Positions 32,066 to 44,200 of a stretch of 64,000 bases of DNA are shown here, in pieces (the stretch's first letter is position 1; each line of letters opens with the position of its first letter). The position numbers were made by a program, and so were the translations under genes. The notes beneath the pieces were generated by a model that saw only the letters and a program-made list of their open reading frames with translations, was not told the origin of the DNA and did not search any database. This DNA is from Balanoglossus misakiensis (taxonomy: Eukaryota; Hemichordata): the NCBI GenBank assembly GCA_040954595.2, contig CM082589.2, forward strand, positions 3,472,001 to 3,536,000, written 5' to 3'.

Positions 32066-35000
32066 TCAGGGCTTGGGACTTAGGTGGGGATTTGTCGCCA
32101 TTTTGTTGAACGCCTGGTCCATTACGACCTGGCGTTTCTGGTTCGGTTGGCTTGTCAGGTTTCGGAGATGGAGTCGTGCCTGATTTTTTCGCCGAGTCTT
32201 TAGCAGGTTTTGTTTTCGGTGCTGTTCTTTAGTCGGGGAGAGCATTGGGATCCTGGACACTTTTGAAGCTGCAGTTGGAATCTTCGACGCAGCAGGCGAG
32301 CGTTTAGTTGGTGTATCTTTTGTTGGTATTCTTCGCGCTTGCATGCCGGTTCTTCTGCCTGCGGGCGTGTCCTTCTCAGATCCGAGCGACTCGCGACTTG
32401 AGCTTCTGCTGGGTGTTTTGCGCGTCGCGGCGGGTGCTGTACGTCTGAGCGGTGAAGTGACATCCTTCTCGGACCCTAACGACTCGCGACTAGAGCTTCG
32501 GCTGGGTGTCTTCCGCGGCTGTGAGAGCCGGTCAAACACCGACATCCCCTTGTCTGATGTGAGCGACTCGCGGCTGCTAGATCGGCTTGGCGTTTTCTTC
32601 AGTCCGCTCATCTGCTTCGACGGCGGCGGTGTTGCCCGGGGCGTCGGTTTCTTCGTTGCCGAGGGCGTCATCTTGGTGGCCGTGGCAGTCGTCGTCTTTG
32701 GTGATGGTGTCTTCTTCGGGACTTTCGTGTAGGATGTTCTGGACACGGTTGGCAGGGTGACAGTTCTAGTTTGCAAGGTTTCGGTGCGGAAGGTGACTTC
32801 GCCTCTCGTCGTTCCCCCGGAGGATTTTACGTGAACGTCCGCTATCGTGCGCATCTTTTTATCACCAGCAGTGCAGGTCACATCGTCAACAGGATGAGCG
32901 CCGGGAGCATGATGATGGTCGTGGCCACCTACATCAAAGAAAATGGAGACAAAAGCTTAGTTTGTACAGTAATTCTAGTTACACTGTTAATATGCATCCT
33001 ATATTTTGGCTACAGCATGCTAACAATTTTAAGTCTTGAGAGAAAATCGCATTAGGTGGACATGCACCAACTGAAAATTCACACATTGTTCTGGACGAGG
33101 CTAACAGAGAAAGTGTGAATTTTCACAAGAGCATGTTAATATTTGTGGAGTCAGCACTGCTTGGCACAGAGTGCTTCCACTATCTTCAAGGGGAGCCAGT
33201 TGTCACACTTCTGTGTCCCTCAGTTCCATCCTGCCCAACCTCAGTTTCTCTCCACAGTAGTCTCGCCCACTGTGAAATCAACAGGACTGAACCAAAGAGT
33301 GAGGAAAGAAGGGGACAAGAGGGTAGGGGTTGCAGGGGAACAGAGGAAAGAATTTTGGTGCCCATGCATGTAGGATTCTGCAGCAATTTGGCAGGGTTGC
33401 TATGGTAGCAATGAATTGATATATTTCTATGTCTGTATTCAAGAAATTCCTGGATTTAATCAACTCTGATGAATAAAGTTCAAAACAATAAAACTGTACT
33501 AAATTTCACCTCAGTCATATGGTTCAATCCAGCTGCTTTCAAAGGCGAGACTGGACATTTTAAAACTTTGAAATGGGGGTGAAAGGGGCTACGGTACGAT
33601 CTGAACTTAAATTTATCAAAGGGTAATTATAATTTTTACTGTTATGAATCACATACTTATCCAATTAATAAGTTAGTCTATTTGTTAGCCTATGTTTACA
33701 TGCTACGACTTATAACAAATTTCATTTTAACGACAGGTTCACTTTTCTAACGATAGAATCTACAATGCAAGTTGTTGGTGGAAATTTGTGTATTGTATTT
33801 CATCAACCACTGTGATACCAATACATAAATTTGAAAATTTTCTTGTATATTTTTCGAACTTAAATCATTTCCTGATTTTTAAGCATTTTAGAATGACGTA
33901 CACTTAGGTTGAATACAAGTCGTAAATTTCCACAACTTCATTTGATGGTGTAATCCTGAGAACTAACAGGTTTAGTGTGAAATCATCACTCAATCATTCT
34001 CATTATCTCAACTTATTATTTGCTGTATTACACAAGGCAGGCCCACAATGCACTGCAGCCATGGCCTGCGTTCAAACTGCAATGGCTACCTGAATGTAAC
34101 ATTGTGAGAGTTATAATCTCGGAAATGCCAAATCTTGAATTCAGCTGGATAAAACTGCATGCATATAAAATGTAAATAAACCATGAACCAGAAGAGCATG
34201 CTGGTATATGCATGTGACATGCAGCCAGGGGATGCTGGGAAAAGCAGCCACTGAAACATAACAAAAGTTGCAAGGGAACAGGGTAAAAAGAAAGAAAAAT
34301 AAGACACCTTCACCGCACAAAGTACACCGATTTTGTTTTTTACTGCCACCACTTGTAGCAGAACTGCTCCTCGTCGACTGGAGATAGCAGATGCTTTTTA
34401 CCCCTGTTTCTATTCTTATGAGCTATGTCACAACAAAGCAAAAAAAGAAAAGCATAAACGAAATGAGAGAGAGGAGACAACTAGGCAGAAATTAAGAGTA
34501 ACGCGACCAGTGTTTATGTCGAGGTGGAATGCTAACACTCCAGAATAGACAGACTATACACCATGTGACAATTGTCGCATCCACATCAAACGACATGTTC
34601 TCTGTTACATATTTATTCGTCCACCACATCATTCTGTTAGCTTTCATATGATTGGATCTGCAGTAAAACTGGTTCAGACTGGATCAATTGGTTCAAACAA
34701 TATTCACCAAACTGGTAGAAACTGGATCTGACTATACCAAACCAGATGACTCACCAGGACACTCATGAGTTGTGTGTGTCTTAGTAACCAATGTTCCATC
34801 TGGCCGTCTCTCCTTGACAGTTGTTTTGGCTCCATCTGAACTTGTTGTTACAGTGGATGATGATGAACCTGGTCCTGTCCTTTGCCAAGGACGTGTGATG
34901 TTCTTCTTCTCGCGAATCTGAAATAGTTGATATATTTTTCTTAGTACACATGCATGTCAAAATGTCTCTGAATACTAAGTTTGTATGAATGATTACCTTT

Positions 35001-35255
35001 GTATGCAAATGCTACTTGTAGAAAAGCAGTTATTTCATCTGGGATATTACAGCAGAGGGAATCATGAAAACCAACAAGTGATGTGATTCAAAAATACCTT
35101 CATGATTGGTCCGCTCACACTGCGAGAGCTGCCAGTCGTACTGGAACCCGACGTCGAAACCCCGGGGCTTCTTGTCCTGAATGCCTGCATGGACTGGCTG
35201 ACGCCCTCGGCCAAGATGAACTTCTCACGCAGTTCGATGTTAGTCCGCCCTCGTG
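32066..35255 (-). CDS. Spectraplakin exons 41-43: basic Ser/Arg tail with SxIP motifs; reading frame probably broken near 32228
   Basis: Exons 35255-35098, 34917-34755 and 32928-32066. The first opens [18 protein letters not shown], as in vertebrate MACF1/DST. The last carries three copies of [12 protein letters not shown], corresponding to the Gly-Ser-Arg-rich region. Two SxIP motifs follow, SKIP (32276-32287) and SRIP (32246-32257), the known ligand of EB1-type plus-end proteins. After SPTK the annotated frame turns into an unlike sequence and stops at 32066. The -1 frame from the same point stays Lys/Pro/Thr/Ser-rich for about 70 codons and stops at 32016. A one-base deletion in an A run (plus-strand T run 32228-32230) would explain this. 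Confidence 0.85.
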
Positions 35256-38200
35256 CTGTGGAATCACAAAGTCGAGAATCACTGTTAACACCAAAACTCA
35301 ATGACTGCCACCAGTGAAGGGGATAGTCGAATGTGTTTGTATTGTAACGAACAGACTGCCACAATAGTATACGACAAACACAAACTGCTTTGTGATTCAC
35401 TGTTAGGAAAAGGTGGGACACTGGGCTGGAAATATCTAAACCTCTGTGCTGAAATGAAATACTCATGAAGCCATGACAAGAAGGGAGAAATTGCAGTAAG
35501 GGAAACAACTATTTTGTAGCGCAATGATGAACTCTGCAGCTGATGCTTCGATGGAAGACAAACAATGTTCAAACCTTAAATGTCAATGTACCGATATGAT
35601 GGAAACGTGGTTAGATGCATGTGTGTAGTGTTTGTACGATGTGCAGACACAGCCATTTCAATTACACCACGTAACACTAGCCTGTTGCCAGTGTCTTTCA
35701 GATCACAATGCACATTTCATCAACGGCAACAAATGATGGTTCAAACACTGCACATACTGAAGGCGTTACACAAGCTGCAACAAGACAAGCGACCTATGAC
35801 CTGACCTGGCCTATATCATCACCATGTATAAAAGCCTGTGGGCATCCTGCCCACTGAGAAATAGGTGGCAAAGTAAATTTATTCCATGCTGCGTTAAGAT
35901 CCAGCATTGCAAGCAGTCTACAATTTGGCAAAATTCAAGCTAAAACAATGTCCTGCCAGAGAATTTTCCCTTCAAGAACGACGAAGCAGCAATGTTAAAA
36001 GAGATTAGAAGTACAGTAGCCTGAGGGCATTTAGCAAAGTTATTAAAATGGAGGTTATTCATCATGAATTTTCATCCAAGTTGCCAAAGGAGCATAGTGC
36101 GGAGTAAGCATTAAAAGAAAGACATAAGTTTGACCCTTGACCGCTAAATAACCAATTGAACTTGAACATTTTACCTTCTGTTAAAATCCTTTGCTTCGCT
36201 GATCATAGAAATAATTTGAGACAAATCATTAATTAATGCAGTTTTGAAGGACACTTGGTTGAACTATTATATACTTAGTCATGCAAGGTTGGATTTCAGT
36301 TAATGTTAATGATCACAATCTTGATCAAGTAAATATGATCTGCATTCATATCATCGGCATGTCATGCATATAACTGAATAAAAAATAATTTGACATTGAT
36401 TTTTCACTACCATGCATGATAATGATATGTGATTGGTAAAACCTACAAGAATATTTTCCACAATTTTTTTTTTTTTAATATTATTTATTATATGATTTTT
36501 CCTTCATAATAATCATAAAGTTTTAAATTTCCTACTTTGAGAAATAGTTAAAATTTGCATAACCGACACCAACTACCAACTATGACCTCATGACCTATGA
36601 CCTGAATTGTTTTGTTACCTTGTCGGTACCTTTCTTCTTGTTTTGCCTTGTCTGAATTTTTCACGACACAGCAAAATAAACACAAAGATGTGCATTAATA
36701 ACTTGGATTGATGTTTTCTAAATTTGACATTGCAAAGGTTCCACGTTTCTAAATTCATTTTTTTCCAAGTTAAGACCACGGAAACTTAAAGCAAGAACAA
36801 ATTGTAGGTATGATTTCTGATTGTTGTGAAGAGTGAAATATTCGACAATTTTGTTAGTGAGAATGAATAAAGTAATGAATGTGCATCTCAAACGTCTGGA
36901 AAGATATCTCACCGCACACGTGATATGTATCTCTGTGTAAGATTATGTCGCTGTCATATGGACAAAAATGCCTTGAATCTTGAAATCATGATGTGTGGCT
37001 GCCTTCATGTATGATGGGATAGCTTTTAAGTGAGTGTCACATACGTGGACAGACTTGTGTGCATAGCAATAATAGCAAACACAAACAATTCACAGTCTGG
37101 GGCCAAACACAAAAATAAATGCAAAGTGCAAATGACTTAATTTTTATAGCTATAACTGATGTATGGCTAAACGTTTCACCCTGGAACATTTCTTAAAGCC
37201 AACACTGTCCTATTCAGATTCTGAAGAATTGTGTGGAATTGATGAAAATACAAGGTACATGTACTACAATCGGGCCCAATGTGTTTTCAGTAGGACAAAC
37301 CACTCCAAAGATGCATATGTACATGTTCATTCATATTCTGGGGTCAAAGTTTCTTCCAATAAGAGAAAACTGTCAAGAGAAATCATGACACCATATGAAT
37401 ATGCAAATAAGAGTTGACCTACCTCTGCAGGGGTCGTTCTTCACCAAGAATTCATCCAATGCCATCCAGCCTCCACCGACACGCACCATGACAGTACTTC
37501 TCAGGATACGCACCAGTCGCAAACGTTGAGAATCTCCAAACTACGGAAAAAGAAAATACGATTCTGCATTCTAGCGTCTGCACCGCCATCAAAGTCACAC
37601 ACCAAGACACCAACTCACATATGCATACGTTTGTCGTTGTCGGTTTTTTGTATTGGTTCGAAATTAAATACAAACAAAACAATATACATCAGAAATCTCT
37701 TGCAACAAAATCAAATGCATGGTGCTTATTTAAAGTGCATCCAAAGCAGTCGTCTTTTCTAAAAAAAACACTAACGGAACTTTCACAGCCAAATCAAAAG
37801 AAATCATAATTTGCTGAAAAGAAAGAGGATCAGGGGAAAAACTACCTTTATTTACTAAAAACTCTATGGCAAGCAGTTTACACTGAAATGTGATTTATCG
37901 GATATGAGCAAACTACATTTTATGCATGAAGTGCAACAAATTACGGAGAGGATGGACAAACAAATAAGACCAAGGAAATAAAACCAAAAAAATAATAATT
38001 CCCATAACACAACTCGGAGAGAACCACAGACCCCCATGTTGGGTTCACGATGCTAACTGTCATAGGTTTTTAGAATACCTTTCCTATGTACGAGTGTGGA
38101 GAATTCATGTCCCTAGTATACATCATATAGAACTCCTAAGCAGCCACGTCGAAAATGACGGGGGTGACAAAAATAAAGAGAGAACATTTTAACTGAAAAT

Positions 38201-41200
38201 GGTAAATTTTGGTGTTTTGAATCGAAATACAGTCTGAAAGAAATAGCAATTTGCAGAGGACAGGGTGAAGAGAGACCCAAAACCAAAGAAAGAACGGAGA
38301 GAGGTTGTTATTTGGGAATGAGTGGATTTTAGGGTTTTGTGGTTCCTGGTTGTGCTTTGGTCACATGCTATTTTTGCCATTATTCTTGCAGTCTTTCTCA
38401 CAAGTCCTACATCTAAACTCTTGTCCAGTTTGAATTGGAATTAGGAGAGACAGATTTTTGTCAACCGAATAATTTTAAAAATCAGGTTTGCATCTCATTT
38501 GGTGCAGATGAATTTTTTAAAAAACAATTTCGTATTTTTCCTATCAGGATCTTACATTCCTTCAGACCTGTGATAAGACCAGCTTGGTCAATTCAAGCAG
38601 CATTATGCCAAAACTAACTGCAGCGAGCAGACAGAAAGTAAATCTAAGCAGCTGTCATGTGAGCAGAGTGTTAGTGTCATGTGGTGACCATGTGATGGTC
38701 ATGTGACAACTATTAGAGACGACACCACAACTTACATGAATGAGAAATGAGAATGGGATGTTGCTATGGCTGTTCATGAGATCGTTAAACTCTTCAAATG
38801 TCGTGCTGCATATTCTCTGTGAGTGGGATGGATGGCAAAATGCGAGGAATGGGGGGAAATGAAGAGGCCATTAAAAGAAATGATTGTTTTAAAATAAAAA
38901 GATGGGGGGAGGGGGAATAGCATGGGGGAAATCAAGGATTGAAAGACAATAGAAAGTAAAATGTGATTGTGAGTTGGGGAGATCAGGCAAAGGTGGTTGA
39001 TATTTTTTTCGTTTTATTATAGCCGTATGATAATATGATGTAATTCAGAATGCTGCGCGCTTAAACGTTCATGGAGATAAGTTAAGCAGCCACCATTCTT
39101 GCACCCTACCAGAATTTCATTCATATGCAAATAACCATGAGAAATTAAAGTGTAGCAAGCAAAAAATTAACGTGCATGCTTCTTGAACACTGCCAACAAA
39201 ATGTGATGGGTCATGAATGTCAAAATGGCGGACAGTTTCCACAGCAACCTTATATACTATCTCCATGACAACGATATGCCGTTTTTTTTTTGAGGCACGA
39301 ACCACTTACAAGCCTTTGGATATGAAGCTCACAACGACATAGTTTACAGACACTGAACACAGATATAACATGAAAACATCATCGAAAACACAGCTGGCAC
39401 ATGACATTTTCCTTCTGTAATTTGCCAATGAGATGAGGAATTGTGAAGTGTTGTATGCAGGACTGAATCTTTTATGGATTTTCGTCATGTGGATAAATAA
39501 ACCGCAACATACCGTTGAGTGAAACTGATACATAGTCTCGCCACCCTAAAGCAAAGGAGGACGTGCCAAAAGGAATAAAAAACAGACAAACAGCAAAAAG
39601 AGAAACGAAAAGAATTGGTATGCACTTTTTGGACAGGATAGACGCAGTCCAACGGAAATAACCATGGGAACGTAAGACCCCAGAGGAGAAGTGCATACAA
39701 CACTGTCATCCAATTTTCTGGGTGTTTTTGTTTGAGTTGATAGAACAGTTCTCAACTTGAAGTAGTTCACAGCGGTGGAAAGCTTAAAGTTAGTGTTAGA
39801 ATTAAAGAAAAGAACGAAAATAAAACAGCCACAGACTTAGCTGCACAAACTTTGTTTTTAGTCACACTAAATTTCCTTTTTCACACAAGTCAGGAATTCA
39901 GAATTTTATGCACACAGCACACAAGCAACAGAGCATCGTACAGAGTTATTTTTGTGAGGTTGTGATATTTTGTTCTTCATTTCTAAAAAAAGTCAAACTT
40001 AATCAATTTATGCAATAGAATGCTATCACCTCAGTAGTTTTGGCTTCAATATCAAAAATGTTGCTTAAACAAACACATTATACTATAAATTTGGTTATGT
40101 TTGCCAGGTGCTAAAATTTGATAAGAAAATCGTTATTTCAATTATAAAAACATGTTTTAAATGAATATAATTAATGTTAATGATTAAGAATAACTAGAAT
40201 ATTTATATAAGTTATAAGTGACATTATATGGCAAGCCTCAGGGGTCTTAAGTATAGCAATAGTAGTATTTAATGTTGAAGTAGTACGATTATATTTTGAT
40301 TCGTTAATATATTATAAATAAATAGTAGTATTTAATGTTGAAGTGGTACGATTATATTTTGATTCGTTAATATATTATAAATAAATAGTAGTATTTAATG
40401 TTGAAGTAGTACGATTATATTTTGATTCGTTAATATATTATAAATAAATAGTAGTATTTAATGTTGAAGTGGTACGATTATATTTTGATTCGTTAATATA
40501 TTATAAATAAATAGTAGTATTTAATGTTGAAGTAGTACGATTATATTTTGATTCGTTAATATATTATAAATAAATAGTAGTATTTAATGTTGAAGTAGTA
40601 CGATTATATTTTGATTCGTTAATATATTATAAATAAATAGTAGTATTTAATGTTGAAGTAGTACGATTATATTTTGATTCGTTAATATATTATAAATAAA
40701 TAGTAGTATTTAATGTTGAAGTAGTACGATTATATTTTGATTCGTTAATATATTATAAATAAATAGTAGTATTTAATGTTGAAGTAGTACGATTATATTT
40801 TGATTCGTTAATATATTATAAATAAATAGTAGTATTTAATGTTGAAGTAGTACGATTATATTTTGATTCGTTAATATATTATAAATAAATAGTAGTATTT
40901 AATGTTGAAGTAGTACGATTATATTTTGATTCGTTAATATAAATAAATAGTAGTATTTAATGTTGAAGTAGTACGATTATATTTTGATTCGTTAATATAT
41001 TATAAATAAATAGTAGTATTTAATGTTGAAGTAGTACGATTATATGACACTTTGCAAGTATTATTATTATTTACTTGTTTACTACCTCACTAGAGGGCGC
41101 ACAATTTTATTGTCGGCCATTTTCTGTTTGTTTTGCGCGTCTCTGGCAGTCGCAGTCGAAAGAGATGGATATCGAGGCAATATTGCACGAAATAAATTTG

Positions 41201-44200
41201 GCAACGTTGGTAGAGAGGTTCAAATATGAGCGGATTGAAGCTCCCACCGTTCTTTCCATGACGGAAGGGGAAATAAAGAGATTGGGAGTTACAAGAGCAG
41301 GTGATCGAGTGCGACTCCGAGACCTTTGCAAGGAAGCAACTCAGCCGTCACCGGCCTAGCTCTGCGTACAGGTCTGTGTGTTCCCGGCGTTATACGGCCT
41401 CCACCACAGCCCTGCAAGGCGCCATAGAAAAAACTGGTGCTTCTGCGGTCCGGATCCGGACTGCAGCTTTTTCGGCCGAAATTCGATTTTATCGAAGCAA
41501 AATCCTTTCCCTGTCTACTTCTGCCCCCTAACCGACTCCAAATATGATGCGATTAACTTGTCCTAACGTCCGAACCGCTCGCTTTCTAAAACTTTTTTGT
41601 TTACCCATGGAGATAAACTCGCTGTAAGCTTTATATTTAATATGGCGATCTCAACATGTAAACACACAAAAATGAATCAAACGCGAGTGGTTCGGACGTT
41701 AGGACAAGTTAATCGCATCATATTTGGAGTCGGTTAGGGACCGTTCAGTTTTTACGGCCGGGGGGGGCCCGGCAAAATCCAGGGGGGGGGGGCTCACTTG
41801 AATTTTGAAGTCCACAAGGGGGGGGGGGTCATCTGGTTTTTTTAAACGTTTAGGGGGGGGGGGGTCACATACTTTCGCCACCGAACTTTTGCTTTTGAGT
41901 CCACAAAATTGCAGTTTCGCACCCTTTATATTACAAATATAATAATTGAGGTGTGAGGAGCCTCATTCCCTTTATTGCATACAGTGTACATAGGATCAGG
42001 ACGGCGAATGTTTTGGGCGTGGGGGGGGGGGTCATCATATTTTTGGGTCTGTCAAGGGGGGGGGGCATCATTTTTTGGTCCTGGGTGAAGGGGGGTCGGC
42101 CTGATTTTGAGAACCGATGACACAAACTTGCCGCCCCCCCCCCTTCCGTAAAAACTGAACGGTCCCTTAGGGGGCAGAAGTAGACAGGGAAAGGATTTTG
42201 CTTCGATAAAATCGAATTTCGGCCGAAAAAGCTGCAGTCCGGATCCGGACCGCAGAAGCACCAGTTTTTTCTATGGCGCCTTGCAGGGCTGTGGTGGAGG
42301 CCGTATAACGCCGGGAACACACAGACCTGTACGCAGAGCTAGGCCGGTGACGGCTGAGTTGCTTCCTTGCAAAGGTCTCGGAGTCGCACTCGATCACCTG
42401 CTCTTGTAACTCCCAATCTCTTTATTTCCCCTTCCGTCATGGAAAGAACGGTGGGAGCTTCAATCCGCTCATATTTGAACCTCTCTACCAACGTTGCCAA
42501 ATTTATTTCGTGCAATATTGCCTCGATATCCATCTCTTTCGACTGCGACTGCCAGAGACGCGCAAAACAAACAGAAAATGGCCGACAATAAAATTGTGCG
42601 CCCTCTAGTGAGGTAGTAAACAAGTAAATAATAATAATACTTGCAAAGTGTCATATAATCGTACTACTTCAACATTAAATACTACTATTTATTTATAATA
42701 TATTAACGAATCAAAATATAATCGTACTACTTCAACATTATATACTACTATTTATTTATAATATATTAACGAATCAAAATATAATCGTACTACTTCAACA
42801 TTAAATACTACTATTTATTTATAATATATTAACGAATCAAAATATAATCGTACTACTTCAACATTAAATACTACTATTTATTTATAATATATTAACGAAT
42901 CAAAATATAATCGTACTACTTCAACATTAAATACTACTATTTATTTATAATATATTAACGAATCAAAATATAATCGTACTACTTCAACATTAAATACTAC
43001 TATTTATTTATAATATATTAACGAATCAAAATATAATCGTACTACTTCAACATTAAATACTACTATTTATTTATAATATATTAACAAATCAAAATATAAT
43101 CGTACTACTTCAACATTAAATACTACTATTTATTTATAATATATTAACGAATCAAAATATAATCGTACCACTTCAACATTAAATACTACTATTTATTTAT
43201 AATATATTAACGAATCAAAATATAATCGTACCACTTCAACATTAAATACTACTATTTATTTATAATATATTAACGAATCAAAATATAATCGTACCACTTC
43301 AACATTAAATACTACTATTTATTTATAATATATTAACGAATCAAAATATAATCGTACTACTTCAACATTAAATACTACTATTGCTATACTTAAGACCCCT
43401 GAGGCTTGCCATAACATTACATAAAATAAAAGTTATGAATTAACCCTTAAGGTAAAACATAATGAAAATGTCCTTAAAACCACACAAAATCAAACAACAC
43501 CCTTAAACTCCACACATTAATAAAATAAATCTTACTCTTAAATTTGTATTTGTACTGAGTTTTATAATGTTATAAATAGGCTAATACCAGCCTCTATGAT
43601 AATTTCCCAGTGCCAAATATATGTATGACAAAACGGGAGTTTAAATTGTTATGGGGATCCAGATGATTATTGGTGAGATCTATTTCAAGTTGAGAATGTT
43701 CCACACAAACCTGACAACCCGAATAATGGCGGCCGATGATGGTCAATGAAATGTGACTGATCACTGAGTGACACAACAGTACACCACAGACACGTCACAG
43801 TACAGCCCACAGAACGACAGGGACCGACACAGAACAACACAACATGGCACCATACATGTGAACATGAATCAATTTGCATGCTTAATTAGGTACATACCCT
43901 GTATTTGCCTTCTCCGATCTGTAGCACCTGGAATTGCTTGGTGCATGTGCACAGGGAAACCTGTCTTCTCACCTGATTACGAGAAAAACAGGAAAAACAT
44001 TCAAACATGTAAATTATACACATTGGCATCTGAATTCTCAACTAATCTGCACCAAATACATGTCTGAACAGTGTCATTTATGACCAACATCCAAGACCGT
44101 TACATCTAGTTTTGCCACTTATTTGAGGAAAAGATTATATTTTGGCATAAGACATGGACTATATACCTCATCTTGTATCTTTTCAGAATCTGTCTCAGGT

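Larger units (their letters stand above)
40227..43413. mobile_element. 3.19 kb foldback transposon with 1.3 kb inverted arms and 6-bp target duplication
   Basis: Termini are TATGGCAAGCCTCAGGGGTC and its reverse complement. ACATTA flanks both sides (40221-40226, 43414-43419). The left arm is 40227-41582, the loop 41583-41682. The right arm is 41683-43413, interrupted by a 430-bp insertion (41737-42166). Removing that insertion plus one TTA restores the match (CTGCCCCCTAACCGACTCC on both arms). Each arm contains an outer tip, a 63-bp tandem array, a SAM-like ORF and an inner segment. No transposase is present. Tandem repeats inside long inverted arms are the hallmark of foldback elements (Drosophila FB, Galileo). 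Confidence 0.93.

Noticed and set aside
32343-32732. 129-aa plus-strand ORF
   Set aside because: Antisense of the Ser/Arg-rich tail repeats on the minus strand.
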